A stretch of 64,000 bases of DNA from Aristolochia californica. Lineage: Eukaryota > Streptophyta > Magnoliopsida > Piperales > Aristolochiaceae. This document shows, piece after piece, positions 1-11,588 of the stretch; positions within the stretch are counted from its first letter, which is position 1, and each line of letters opens with the position of its first letter. A model generated the notes under the pieces. The model saw only the letters and a list, made by a program, of their open reading frames with translations. It made no database searches and was not told where the DNA came from. Location: contig JARWKL010000007.1 in the NCBI GenBank assembly GCA_029961685.1, positions 25,491,013-25,555,012 on the forward strand. The letters are read 5' to 3'. A program made the translations under genes and the position numbers.

Positions 1-33
1 TTATGGATTTGAAGGCAACACACAGTTAAAAAT

Positions 34-55
34 CGCTCGCCTCCCCCGTTTCCCG
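34..55 (-). other. G-rich block specific to type A (possible G-quadruplex)
   Basis: The only GC-rich stretch of the unit. On the minus strand it reads gggaaacgggggaggcg and then, in most copies, another ggg run. That gives three runs of three or more Gs plus a GG, enough for a two-layer or bulged quadruplex but not a canonical three-layer one. Copies occur at the start of each A monomer, e.g. near 21548, 26266, 32326 and 56908. Types B and C lack it. Confidence 0.5.
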
Positions 56-72
56 ACGATTGTAAAACCTTA

Positions 73-83
73 GATATAAAAAC
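73..83 (+). promoter_or_regulatory. TATA-like motif repeated once per monomer
   Basis: gatataaaaac occurs about 80-90 bp into nearly every monomer of all types and is followed about 65 bp later by a pyrimidine run (atctctctctaca). The arrangement resembles a TATA element but AT-rich DNA gives such matches freely. Transcription from it is only a possibility. Confidence 0.2.
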
Positions 84-1779
84 GAAAAAGTGCATGCGAT
101 CCCTAAAACATACAGACACTCTTTGGAAATATCTCTCTCTACATTTGTGCATTGTGAACTTCCATTTTAGATGTACACTTTTTTCTTAAATAAGAACTTT
201 GAGTTTTCGCTCCCCCTTCATCCGGTAAACAAAAAAGGCAAAAATGATCATAACAAAATAAAATTTTATAGTTGATGTGTGGAAAATATTTAAAATTAAT
301 AACTATTGTAAATAAAAAATATCTATTCACACACCACAAATGAACACAAAAGTTTTGTTATCCAAGTTTGAGAAATTCCATTAGTCCAACCCTATTAAGC
401 TTGGAATTTTACATGCAGGAGATTTTTTCTACACATGTTTTCAAAATGGATATGCATGCTTGAAACATATTAAAGATTCAAATGACCTATGCATCCAAAG
501 CTTTTAAAGTGAATAACAAACGCTCATTAAATTCTCAAGTGAATGTGCGGTGGGATATTTACCCGATTTTAACAAGTTATTATTTTGCCCATTTTCAAAA
601 ATTTGATGTAACAATCATAGATGATTGGAAAGGGATTTATCATGCGTAACGGGCTATATTTTTGTATGGAATGACTTATGGATTGCAATTCAACAATCAG
701 TTAAAAATCCTCTGCCACCAATTTTTCCGGACGATTGCAAAACCTGAGATATAAAAACTAAAAAGAGCTTACAATCCCTAAAAATTACAGACACTCTTTT
801 GAATTATCTCCCCGTACAATTGTGCATTGTGCTTTTCCATTTTAGATGTACACTTTTTTCTTAAATCAAAACTTTGACTTTTCGCTCTCCCTTCATCCCG
901 AAAACAAACAAGGCAAAAACTTTACAACAAAATGAAATTTATATAGTTGATGTCTGGAAAAAATTTAAAACAATAACAAATATAAATCAAGAAAATTTAT
1001 TTACCCAACACAATGGAACACAAAAGTTTTGTTATTCAATTTTGGGAAATTCCACTAGTTTAACCCTAATAGCTTGGAATTTTGCAAAAAAGAGATTTCA
1101 TCCACACATGTTTTAAAAATGGATATGCATGTTTGAAACATGTTAAATATGCAAATGAGCTATGGATGCAAATCTTTTAAAGAGAATAACAAACGCTCTT
1201 TAAATTCTCAAGTGAACTTGGCGCGGGATATTTACATGAGTCAAATATGCCATTATTTTTCCCATTTGCAAAAAGCTAACATAATTAATCATAGATGATT
1301 GTAATATGATTTATCAAGCATAACGGGCAATATTTTGTATGAAATGACTTATGGATTGCAATTCAACACTCATTCAAAAATCCTCCGCAACCCATTTTTC
1401 CCGACGATTGCAAAACCTGAGATATAAAAACGAAAACGTGCTTAAAATCCCTAAAAATTATAGACACTCTTTGGAATTATCTCTCTCCACATATGTGCAT
1501 TGTGCACTTCCTTTTTAGATGTACACATTTTTCTTAAATCAAAACTTCGAGTTTTTCGCTTTCCCTTCATCTCATAAACAAAAAAGGCAAATAGATCACA
1601 GCAAAATGAAAATTTCATAGTTGATGTACGGAAGAAGTATAAAACAATAAAAAAATTAAATGAAGAAAATTTATTCACACACCACAAATGAACACAAAAG
1701 TTTTATTATCCAAGTTTGGGAAATTCCACTAGTCCAAAACTAATATCTTGGAATTTTACATGAAGGAGATTTTTTCTAC

Positions 1780-1817
1780 ACATGTTTTAAAAATGGATAT
1801 GCATGCCAGAAACATGT
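1780..1817. repeat. Spaced inverted repeat (dyad) conserved in monomers
   Basis: acatgttt (1780-1787) and its exact reverse complement aaacatgt (1810-1817) flank 22 bases that contain gcatgc and atgcat, themselves palindromic. Intact copies with the same 22-base spacing are at 13374-13411 (B/C patchwork) and 42610-42647 (B). Most monomers of all three types keep both arms. It could extrude as a small hairpin or be a paired protein site; neither is shown by sequence alone. Confidence 0.75.
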
Positions 1818-2017
1818 TAAAGATTCAAATGACCTATGGATGCAAAGCATTTAAAGAGAATAACAAACGCTCATTAAATTCTCAAGTGAACGTACGGTGG
1901 GATAATTGCCCTAGTCAAACAAGCCATTATTTTGCCCATATTCAAAAAGTTGACCTAACAATCATAGGTGATTGTAAAGTGATTTGTCATGCGTACCGGG
2001 CTATATTTTTGTAAGAA

Positions 2018-4039
2018 ATGACTTATGCATTTGAAGTGAACCCTCAATTAAAAATCGGTCGCCTCCCCCGTTTCCTGACGATTGCAAAACCTTAGATATA
2101 AAAATGAAAAAGTGCATACGATCCCTAAAACATACAGACACTCTTTGGAAATATCTCTCTCTACATTTGTGCATAGTGCATTTCCATTTTAGATGTACGC
2201 TTTTTTCTTAAATCAGAACTTTCAGTTTTCGCACCCACTTCATCCCGTAAACAAAAAAGGCAAAAAATATCATAATAAAATAAAAAATTTATAGTTGATG
2301 TGTGGAAAATATTTAAAATAACAACTAATGTAAGTAAAAAATATCTATTCACACACCACAAATGAAGAAAAAAGTTTTGTTACCCAAGTTTGGGAAATTC
2401 CATTAGTCCAAACCTATTAAGCTTGGAATTTTACTTGAAAGAGACTTTTTCTACACATGTTTTAAAACTGGATAAGCATGCTTGAAACATGTTAAAGATT
2501 CAAATGACCTATGGATCCAAAGTTTTTAAAGGGAATAACAAACGCTCATTAAATTCCCAAGTGAACGTGCGGTGGGATATTTACCCGAGTCTAACTAGTC
2601 TTAATTTTTCCCATTTTCAAAAATTTTATCTAACATTCATAGATGATTGTAAAGTGATTTATCACAAGTAATGGGCTATATTTTTGTATGAAATGACTTA
2701 TGGATTACAATTCAACACTCAGTTAAAAATCCTTTGCCACCAATTTTTCCCGACGATTGCAAAACCTGAGATATAAAAACTAAAAAGAGCTTACAATCCT
2801 TAAAAATTATAGACACTCTTTGGAATTATCTCTCCCTACAATTGTGCATTGTGCTTTTACATTTTAGATGTACACTTTTTTCTTAAATCAAAACTTGGAC
2901 AGTTCGCTCTCCCTTCATCCCGAAAACAAACAAGGCAAAAAGCTTACAACAAAATGAAAATTTTATAGTTGATGTATGGAAAAAATTTAAAACAATAAAA
3001 AATATAAAGAAAGAAAATTTATTCACTCAACACAAATGAACACAAAAATTTTGTTATCCAATTTTGGGAAATTCCACTAGTTTAACCCTAATAGCTTCGA
3101 ATTTTGCAAGAAAGTGATTTCGTCCACACATGTTTTAAAAATGGATATGCATGTTTGAAACAAGTTAAAGATGCAAATGAGCTATGGATGCAAAGCTTTT
3201 AAAGAGAATAACAAACGCTCATTAAATTCTCAAGTGAACTTGCGATGGGATATTTACCCGAGTCAAATATGCCATTATTTTGCCCATTTGCAAAAAGCTG
3301 ACATAATTAATCATAGATGATTGTAATGTGATTTATCATGTGTAACGGGCTATTTTTTTTTATGAAATGACTTATGGATTGCAATTCTACACTCAGTTAA
3401 AAATCCTCCGCAACCCATTTTTCCCGACGATTGCAAAACCTGAGATATAAAAACAAAAAGGTGCTTACAATCCTAAAAATTACATACACTCTTTGGAATT
3501 CTCTCTCTCTACATATGTGCATTGTGCATTTCCGTTTTAGATGTACGCATTTTTCTTAAATAAAAACTTCGAGTTTTTCGCTCTCCCTTCATCCCGTAAA
3601 CAAAAAAGGCTATTAGATCACAGCAAAATGAAAATTTCATAGTTGATGTAAGGAAAAAGTTTAAAACAATAAATAAAGTAAATGAAGAAAATTTATTCAC
3701 ACACCACAAATGAACACAAAATTTTTGTCATCCAAGTTTGGGAAATTCCACTAGTCCAAAACTATTATCTCGAAATTTTACATGAAAGAGATTTTTTCTA
3801 AACATGTTTTAAAAATAGATATGCATGCCTGAAACATGTTAAAGATTAAAATGACCTATGGATCCAAAGATTTTAAAGAGAATAACAAACGCTCATTAAA
3901 TTCTCAAGTGAACGTGAGGTGTGATATTTTCCCGAGTCAAACAAGCCATTATTTTGCACATATTCTAAAAGTTGCGCTAACACTCATAGATGAATGTAAA
4001 GTGATTTGTCATGCATAACGGGCTATATTTTTGTAGGAA
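2018..4039 (+). repeat. HOR unit A-B-C
   Basis: A starts at 2018, B at 2693, C at 3367. The A copy opens with private variants (atgcatttgaagtgaac, then aaaaatcggtcgcc) and the B copy has cttggacagttcg near 2893. All of these are shared with the unit at 5605, marking the two as recent siblings. Confidence 0.93.
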
Positions 4040-4932
4040 ATGACTTATGGATTTGAAGTCAACACTCAGTTAAAAATCACCCGCCTCCCCTGTTTCCCGA
4101 CGATTGCAAAACCTTAGATATAAAAACAAAAGAGTGCATACAATCCCTAAAACATATAGACACTCTTTGGAAATATCTCTCTCTACATTTGTGCATTGTG
4201 CATTTCCATTTTAGAGGTACACTATTTTCTTAAATCAGAACTTTGAGTTTTCGCTCCCCCTTCATCCCGTAAACAAAAAGGGCAAAAAATATCACAAAAA
4301 AATAAAATATTTTCCCGACGATTGCAGAACCTGAGATATAAAAACTAAAAAGAGCTTACAATCCCTAAAAATTACAGACACTCTTTGGAATTATCTCTCC
4401 CTACAATTGTGCATTGTGATTTTCCACTTTAGATGTACACTTGTTTTTTAGATCAAAACTTTGATTTTTCGCTCTCCCTTCATCCCGAAAAAAAAATAAG
4501 GCAAAAAGTTTACAACAAAATGAAAATTTTATAGTTGATGTATGGAAAATATTTAAAACAATAACAAATATAAATAAAGAAAATTTATTCACCCAACACA
4601 AATGAACACAAAAGTTTTGTTATCCAATTTTGGGAAATTCCACTAGTTTAGCCCTAATAGCTTGGAAGTTTGCAAGAAAGAGATTTCATCCACACATGTT
4701 TTAAAAATGGATATGCATGTTTGAAACATGTTAAAGATGCAAATGAGCTATGGATGCAAAGCTTTTAAAAAGAATAACAAACGCTCACTAAATTCTCAAG
4801 TGAACTTGCAGTGGGATATTTACCCGTGTCAAACATGCCATTTGTTTGCCCATTTGCAAAAAGCTGACATAATTAATCATAGGTGATTGTAATGTGATTT
4901 ATCATGCGTAACGGGCTATATTTTTGTATGAA
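4040..4932 (+). repeat. Fused A/B monomer (internal deletion junction near 4308)
   Basis: Type A sequence runs about 270 bp from 4040. At about 4305-4311 it jumps into type B at monomer offset about 54 (just before cccgacgattgc) and continues as B to 4932. The product is 893 bp where A plus B would be about 1,345, so about 450 bp is missing. The join lies in a T-run present in both parents. Confidence 0.9.
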
Positions 4933-5604
4933 ATTACTTATGGATTGTAATTCAACACTCAGTTAAAAATCATCCGCAACCCATTTTTCCCGACAATTGC
5001 AAAACCTGAGATATAAAAACGAAAAGGTGCTTACAATCCCTAAAAATTACAGATACTCTTTGGAATTATCTCTCTACATATGTGCATTGTGCATTTCCGT
5101 TTTAGATGAACGCATTTTTCTTAAATCAAAACTTCGAGTTTTTCGCTTTCCCTTCATCCCGTAAACAAAAACGGTAAATAGATTACAGCAAAATGAAAAT
5201 TTCATAGTTGATGTACGGAAGAAGTATAAAACAATAAAAAAATTAAATGAAGAAAATTTATTCACACACCACAAATGAACACAAAAGTTTTATTATCCAA
5301 GTTTGGGAAATTCCACTAGTCCAAAACTAATATCTTGGAATTTTACATGAAGGAGATTTTTTCTACACATGTTTTAAAAATGGATATGCATGCCAGAAAC
5401 ATGTTAAAGATTCAAATGACCTATGGATGCAAAGCATTTAAAGAGAATAACAAACGCTCATTAAATTCTCAAGTGAACGTACGGTGGGATATTTGCCCCA
5501 ATCAAACAAGCCATTATTTTGCCCATATTCAAAAAGTTGAGCTAACAATCATAGGTGATTGTAAAGTGATTTGTCATGCGTAATGGGCTATATTTTTTTA
5601 AGAA
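4933..5604 (+). repeat. Type C monomer
   Basis: Full-length C. It carries the same gtacggaagaagtataaaa variant as the C monomer at 1344, so the copy relationship at a 3,587-bp offset begins here. Confidence 0.93.
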
Positions 5605-8234
5605 ATGACTTATGCATTTGAAGTGAACCCTCAATTAAAAATCGGTCGCCTCCCCCGTTTCCTGACGATTGCAAAACCTTAGATATAAAAACGAAAAAGT
5701 GCATACGATCCCTAGAAAATACAGACACTCTTTGGAAATATCTCTCTCTACATTTGTGCATAGTGCATTTCCATTTTAGATGTACACTTTTTTCTTAAAT
5801 CAGAACTTTCAGTTTTCGCACCCACTTCATCCCGTAAACAAAAAAGGCAAAAAATATCACAATAAAATAAAAAATTTATAGTTGATGTGTGAAAAATATT
5901 TAAAATAACAACTAATGTAAGTAAAAAATATCTATTCACAAACCACAAATGAAGACAAAAGTTTTGTTACCCAAGTTTGGGAAATTCCATTAGTCCAACC
6001 CTATTCAGCTTGGAATTTTACATGAAGGAGATTTTTTCTACACATGTTTTAAAACTGGATATGCATGCTTGAAACGTGTTAAAGATTCAAATGACCTATG
6101 GATCCAAAGCTTTTAAAGGGAATAACAAATGCTCATTAAATTCCCAAGTGAACGTGCGGTGGGATATTTACCCGAGTCTAACTAGTCTTAATTTTTCCCA
6201 TTTTCAAAAATTTTATCTAACAATCATAGATGATTGTAAAGTGATTTATCACAAGTAAAAGGCTATATTTTTGTATGAAATGACTTATGGATTACAATTC
6301 AATACTCAGATAAAAATCCTCTGCCACCAATTTTTCCCGACGATTGCAAAACCTGAGATATAAAAAATAAAAAGAGCTTACAATCCCAAAAAATTATAGA
6401 CACTCTTTGGAATTATCTCTCCCTACAATTGTGCATTGTGCTTTTCCATTTTAGATGTACACTTTTTTCTTAAATCAAAACTTGGACAGTTCGTTCTCCC
6501 TTCATCCCGAAAACAAACAAGGCAAAAAGCTTACAACAAAATGAAATTTTTAAAGTTGATGTATGGAAAAAATTTAAAACAAAAAAAAATATAAATAAAG
6601 AAAATTTATTCACCCAACACAAATGAACACAAAAATTTTGTTATCCAATTTTGGGAAATTCCACTAGATTAACCCTAATAGATTGGAATTTTGCAAGAAA
6701 GAGATTTTATCCGCACATGTTTTAAAAATGGATATGCATGTTTGAAACATGCTAAAGATGCAAATGAGCTATGGATGCAAATCTTTTAAAGAGAATAAAA
6801 AACACTCATTAAATTTTCAAGTGAACTTGAGGTGGGATATTTACCCGAGTCAAACTTGCCATTATTTTGCCCATTTGCAAAAAGCTGACACAATTAATCA
6901 TAGATGATTGTAATGTGATTTATCATGCGTAACAGGCTATATTTTGTATGAAATGACTTATGGATTGCAATTCAACACTCAGTTAAAAATCCTCTGCCAC
7001 CAATTTTTCTCGATGATTGTAAAACCTGAGATATAAAAATTAAAAAGAGCTTACAATCCCTCAAAATTACAGACACTCTTTGGAATTATCTCTCCCCAAA
7101 ATTGTGCATTGTGCTTTTCTATTTTAGATGTACACTTTTTTCTTAAATAAAAACATGGACTTTTCGCTCTCCCTTCATCCCGAAAACAAACAATGCAAAT
7201 AGCTTACAACAAAATGAAAATTTTATAGTTGATGTATGGAAAAATTTTAAAAAAATAACAAATATAAATAAAGAAAATTTATCTACCCAACACAAATGAA
7301 CACAAAAGTTTTGTTATCCAATTTTGGGAAATTCCACTAGTTTAACCCTAATAGCTTGAAATTTTTCAAGAAAGAGATTTCATCCCCAATTGTTTTAAAA
7401 ATGGATATGCATGTTTCAAACATGTTAAAGATACAAATGAGCTATGGATGCAAAGCTTTTAAAGAGAATAACAAACTCTCATTAAATTCTCAAGTGAACT
7501 TGCGGGGGGATATTTACCCGAGTCAAACATGCCATTATTTTGCCCATTTGCAAAAAGCTGACATAATTAATCATAGATGATTGTAATGTGATTTATCATG
7601 CGTAACGGGCTATATTTTTGTATGAAATGACTGATGGATTTTAAAAACGTAAAGGTGCTTACAATCCCTAAAAATTAAAGACACACTTTTGAATTATCTC
7701 TCTCTACATATGTGCATTGTGCATTTCCGTTTTAGATGTACACATTTTTTTAAATTTACACTTCGAGTTTTTCGCTCTCCCTACGTCCTGTAAATAAAAA
7801 AGGCAAATAGATCATAGCAAAATGAAAATTTCATAGTTGATGTACGGAAAAAGTTTAAAACAATAAAAAAAGTAAATGAAGAAAATTTACTCACACACCA
7901 CATATGAACACAAAAGTTTTGTTATCCAAGTCTGGGAAATTCCACTAGTCCAAAACTAATATCTTGGAATTTTACATGAAGGAGATTTTTTCTACACATG
8001 TTTTAAAAATGGATATGCATCCCAGAAACATGTTAAAGATTCAAATGACCTATAGATCCAAATCTTTTAAAGAAAATAACAAACGCTCATTAAATTCTCA
8101 AGTGAACGTGCAGTGGGATATTTGCCCGAGTCAAACAAGCCATTATTTTGCCCATATTTGAAAAAGTTGAGCTGACAATCATAGGTGATTGTAAAGTGAT
8201 TTGTCATGCGTAACGGGCTATATTTTTGTAAGAA
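5605..8234 (+). repeat. Irregular HOR A-B-B-C with B duplicated and C shortened
   Basis: A starts at 5605, B at 6280, a second B at 6953 and C at 7627. Both B copies have complete B markers through their 3' ends, so this is a whole-monomer gain. The C copy is 608 bp: just after its opening atgactgatggatt about 65 bp are missing and it resumes at ttaaaaacgtaaaggtgc. Confidence 0.92.
7627..8234 (+). repeat. Type C monomer with ~65-bp 5' deletion
   Basis: Bases from the normal gcaattcaacac through the start of the tataaaa motif are absent at about 7641. The rest is ordinary C, including catcccagaaacatg and the C-type tail. This copy therefore lacks the region around the tcccgacgattgc block that nearly every other monomer keeps. 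Confidence 0.9.
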
Positions 8235-9584
8235 ATGACTTATGGATTTGAAGTCAACCCTCGGTTAAAAATCCCCCGCCTCCCCCGTTTCCCGACGATT
8301 ACAAAACCTTAGATATAAAAACAAAAAAGTGCATACGATCCCTAAAACATATAGACACTCTTTGGTAATATCTATCTCTACATTTGTGCATTGTGCATTT
8401 CCATTTTAGATGTAGACTTTTTTCTTAAATCAGAACTTTGCGTTTTTGCTCCCCCTTCTTCCCGTAAACAAAAAAGGCAAAAAAGATCACAACAAAATAA
8501 AAATTTTATAGTTGATGTGTGGAAAATATTTAAAATAATAACTAATGTAAATAAATAATATCTATTCACACACCACAATTGAACACAAAAGTTTTGTTAT
8601 CCAAGTTTGGGAAATTCCATTAGTCACACCCTATTAAGCTTGGAATTTTACATGAAGGAGATTTTTTCTGCACATGTTTTAAAAATGGATATGTATGGTT
8701 GAAACATGTTAAAAATTCTAATGACCTATGGATCCAAAGCTTTCAAAGAGAATAACAAACGCTCATAAAATTCTCAAGTGAACGTGCGGTGGGATATTTT
8801 CCCGAGTCTAACAAGTCATTATTTTTCCTATTTTCAAAAATTTGACATAATTAATCATAGATGATTGTAATGTGATTTATCATGCGTAATGGGCTATACT
8901 TTCGTATGAAATGACTTATGGATTGCAATTCAACACTCAGTTAAAAATCCACCGCAACCCATTTTCCCCAACGATTGCAAAACCTGAGATATAAAAAAGA
9001 AAAGGTTGTTACAATCCCAAAAAATTACAGACACTCTTTGGAATTATCTCTCTCTACATATGTCCATTGTGCATTTCCGTTTTAGATCTACGCATTTTTC
9101 TTAAATGAAAACTTCGAGTTTTTCGCTCTCCCTTCATCCCGTAAACAAAAAAGGCAAATAGATCACAGCAAAATGAAAATTTCATAGTTGATGTATGGAA
9201 AAAGTTTAAAACAATAAAAAAAGTAAATGAAGAAAATTTTTTCACACACCACAAATGAACACAAAAGTTTTGTTATCCAAGTTTGGGAAATTCCACTAGT
9301 CCAAAACTAATATCTTTGAATTTTACTTGAAGGAGATTTTTTCTACACATGTTTTAAAAATGGATATGCATGCTTGAAACATGTTAAAGATTCAAATGAC
9401 CTATGGATCCAAAGCTTTTAAAGAGAATAACCAACGCTCATTAAATTCTCAAGTGAACATGCGGTGGGATATTTACCCGAGTCTAACATGTCATTATTTT
9501 GCCCATTTTCAGAAATTTGATCTAACAATCATAGACGATTGTAAAGTGATTTATCATGCGTAACTGGCTATATTTTTGTATGAA
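8235..9584 (+). repeat. Two exchanged monomers: A with B tail, then C/A hybrid
   Basis: The monomer at 8235 is A until about 8845, where aaaatttgacataattaatc switches to the B-type tail; a C-type start follows directly at 8911, so a whole B is skipped. The 8911 monomer is C until about 9363 and then A (catgcttgaaac, gagtctaacatg), ending with an A tail before a B at 9585. The order is that expected from unequal exchange between misaligned copies. Confidence 0.87.
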
Positions 9585-11588
9585 ATGACTTATGGATTGC
9601 AATTCAACACTCAGTGAAAAATCCTCTGCCACCAATTTTTCCCGACAATTGCAAAACCTGAGATATAAAAACTAAAAAGAGCTTACAATCCCTAAAAATT
9701 ACATACACTCTTTGGAATTATCTCTCCCTACAATTGTGCATTGTGCTTTTCCATTTTAGATATACACTTTTTTCTTAAATCAAAACTTTGACTTTTCGCT
9801 CTCCCTTCATCCTGAAAACAAACAAGGCAAAAAGCTTACAACAAAATCAAAATTTTATAGTTGATGTATGGAAAAAATTTAAAACAATAACAAATATAAA
9901 AAAATAAAATTTATTCACCCAACACAAATGAACACAAAAGTTTTGTTATCCAATTTTCGGAAATTCCACTAGTTTAACCCTAATAGCTTGGAATTTTGCA
10001 AGAAACAGATTTCGTCCACACATGTTTTAAAAATGGATATGCATGTTTGAAACATGTTAAAGATGCAAATGAGCTATGGATGCAAAACTTTTATAGAGAA
10101 TAACAAATGCTCATTAAATTCTCAAGTAAACTTGCGGTGGGATATTTACTCGAGTCAAACATGCCATTATTTTGCGTATTTGCAAAAAGCAGACATAATT
10201 AGTAATAGATTATTGTAATGTGATTTATCATGCGTAATGGGCTATATTTTTTTATGAAATGACTTATGGATTGCAATTCAACACCCAGTGAAAAATCCTC
10301 CGCAACCCATTTTTCCCGACGATTGCAAAACCTGAGATATAAAAATGAAAAGAGGCTTACAATCCCTAAAAATTACAAACACTCTTTGGAATTATCTCTC
10401 TCTACATATGTGCATTGTGCATTTCCATTTGAGATGTACACATTTTTCATAAATTAAAACATCGAAATTTTCGCTCTCCCTTCATCCCGTAAACAAAAAA
10501 GGCAAATAGATCGTAGCAAAATGAAAATTTCATAGTTGATGTACGGAAAAAGTTTAAAACAATAAAAAAATTAAATGAAGAAAATTTATATACCCAACAC
10601 AAATGAACACAAAAGTATTGTTATCCAATTTTGGGAAATTCCACTAGTTTAACCCTAATAGCTTGGAATTTCGCAAGAAAGAGATTTAAAATTGGATATG
10701 CATGTTTGAAACATGTTAAAGATGCAAATGAGCTATGGATGCAAAGCTTTTAAAGAGAATAACAAACGCTCAATAAATTCTCAAGTGAACTTGCGGTGGG
10801 ATATTTACCCGAGTCAAACAAGCCATTATTTTGCCCATAATCAAAAAGTTGAGCTAACAATCATAGGTGATTGTAAAGTGATTGGTCATGCGTAACGGGC
10901 TATATTTTGTAAGAAATGACTTATGGATTGCAATTCAACACTCAGTTAAAAATCCTCCGCAACCCATTTTTCCCGACGATTGCAAAACCTGAGATATAAA
11001 AATTAAAAGGTACTTACAATCCCTAAAAATTACAGACACTCTTTGGAATTATCTCTCTCTACATATGTGCATTGTGCATATCCGTTTCAGATGTACAAAT
11101 TTTTCTTAAATCAAAACTTTGAGTTTTTCGCTCTCCCTTCATCCAGTAAACAAAAAAGGCAAATAGATCACAGCAAAATTAAAATTTCATAGTTGATGTA
11201 GGGAAAAATTTTAAAACAATAAAAAAGCAAATGAAGAAACTTTATTCACACACCACAAATGAATACAAAAGTTTTGTTATCAGAGTTTGGGATATTCCAC
11301 TAGTCCAAAACTAATATCTTGGAATTTTACATGAAGGAGATTTTTTCTACACATGTTTTAAAAATGGATATGCATGCCAGAAACATGTTAAAGATTCAAA
11401 TGACCGATGGATCCAAAGCTTTTAAAGAGAATAACAAACGCTCATTAAATTATCAAGTGAACGTACGGTGGGATATTTCCCCGAGTCAAACAAGCCATTA
11501 TTTTGCCCATATTACAAAAGTCTAACTAACAACCATAGGTGATTGTAAAGTGATTTGTCATGCGTAACGGGCTATATTTTTGTAAGAA
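9585..11588 (+). repeat. B, C/B/C mosaic, C
   Basis: B starts at 9585. The monomer at 10259 is C to about 10590, B from tacccaacac at 10591 to about 10820, then C again to 10915; it also lost about 15 bp near 10687. A second C runs 10916-11588, giving a C-C doublet before the next A. Confidence 0.87.

Larger units (their letters stand above)
1..2017 (+). repeat. HOR unit A-B-C (5' monomer partial)
   Basis: Monomer A runs 1-670 and lacks about its first five bases at the window edge. B runs 671-1343 and C 1344-2017. All three keep type-specific markers from end to end. The C copy carries the rare variant gtacggaagaagtataaaa near 1625-1645, which recurs 3,587 bp downstream. Confidence 0.93.

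Noticed and set aside
51..70. CENP-B box-like match on the minus strand at the tcccgacgattgcaaaac block
   Set aside because: It matches 7 of the 9 essential positions of the box. For a 672-bp unit on both strands about one or two such matches are expected by chance, and two essential bases differ.
73..83. TATA box driving satellite transcription as a firm promoter call
   Set aside because: The motif is frequent by chance in AT-rich DNA and no supporting elements are seen; it is kept only as a low-confidence feature.
4305..4311. Assembly error as the cause of the fusion monomers
   Set aside because: Not excluded, but two fusions at similar B offsets with microhomology, plus many in-register hybrids, fit real array turnover. 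Only long reads across 4308 and 34129 could settle it.
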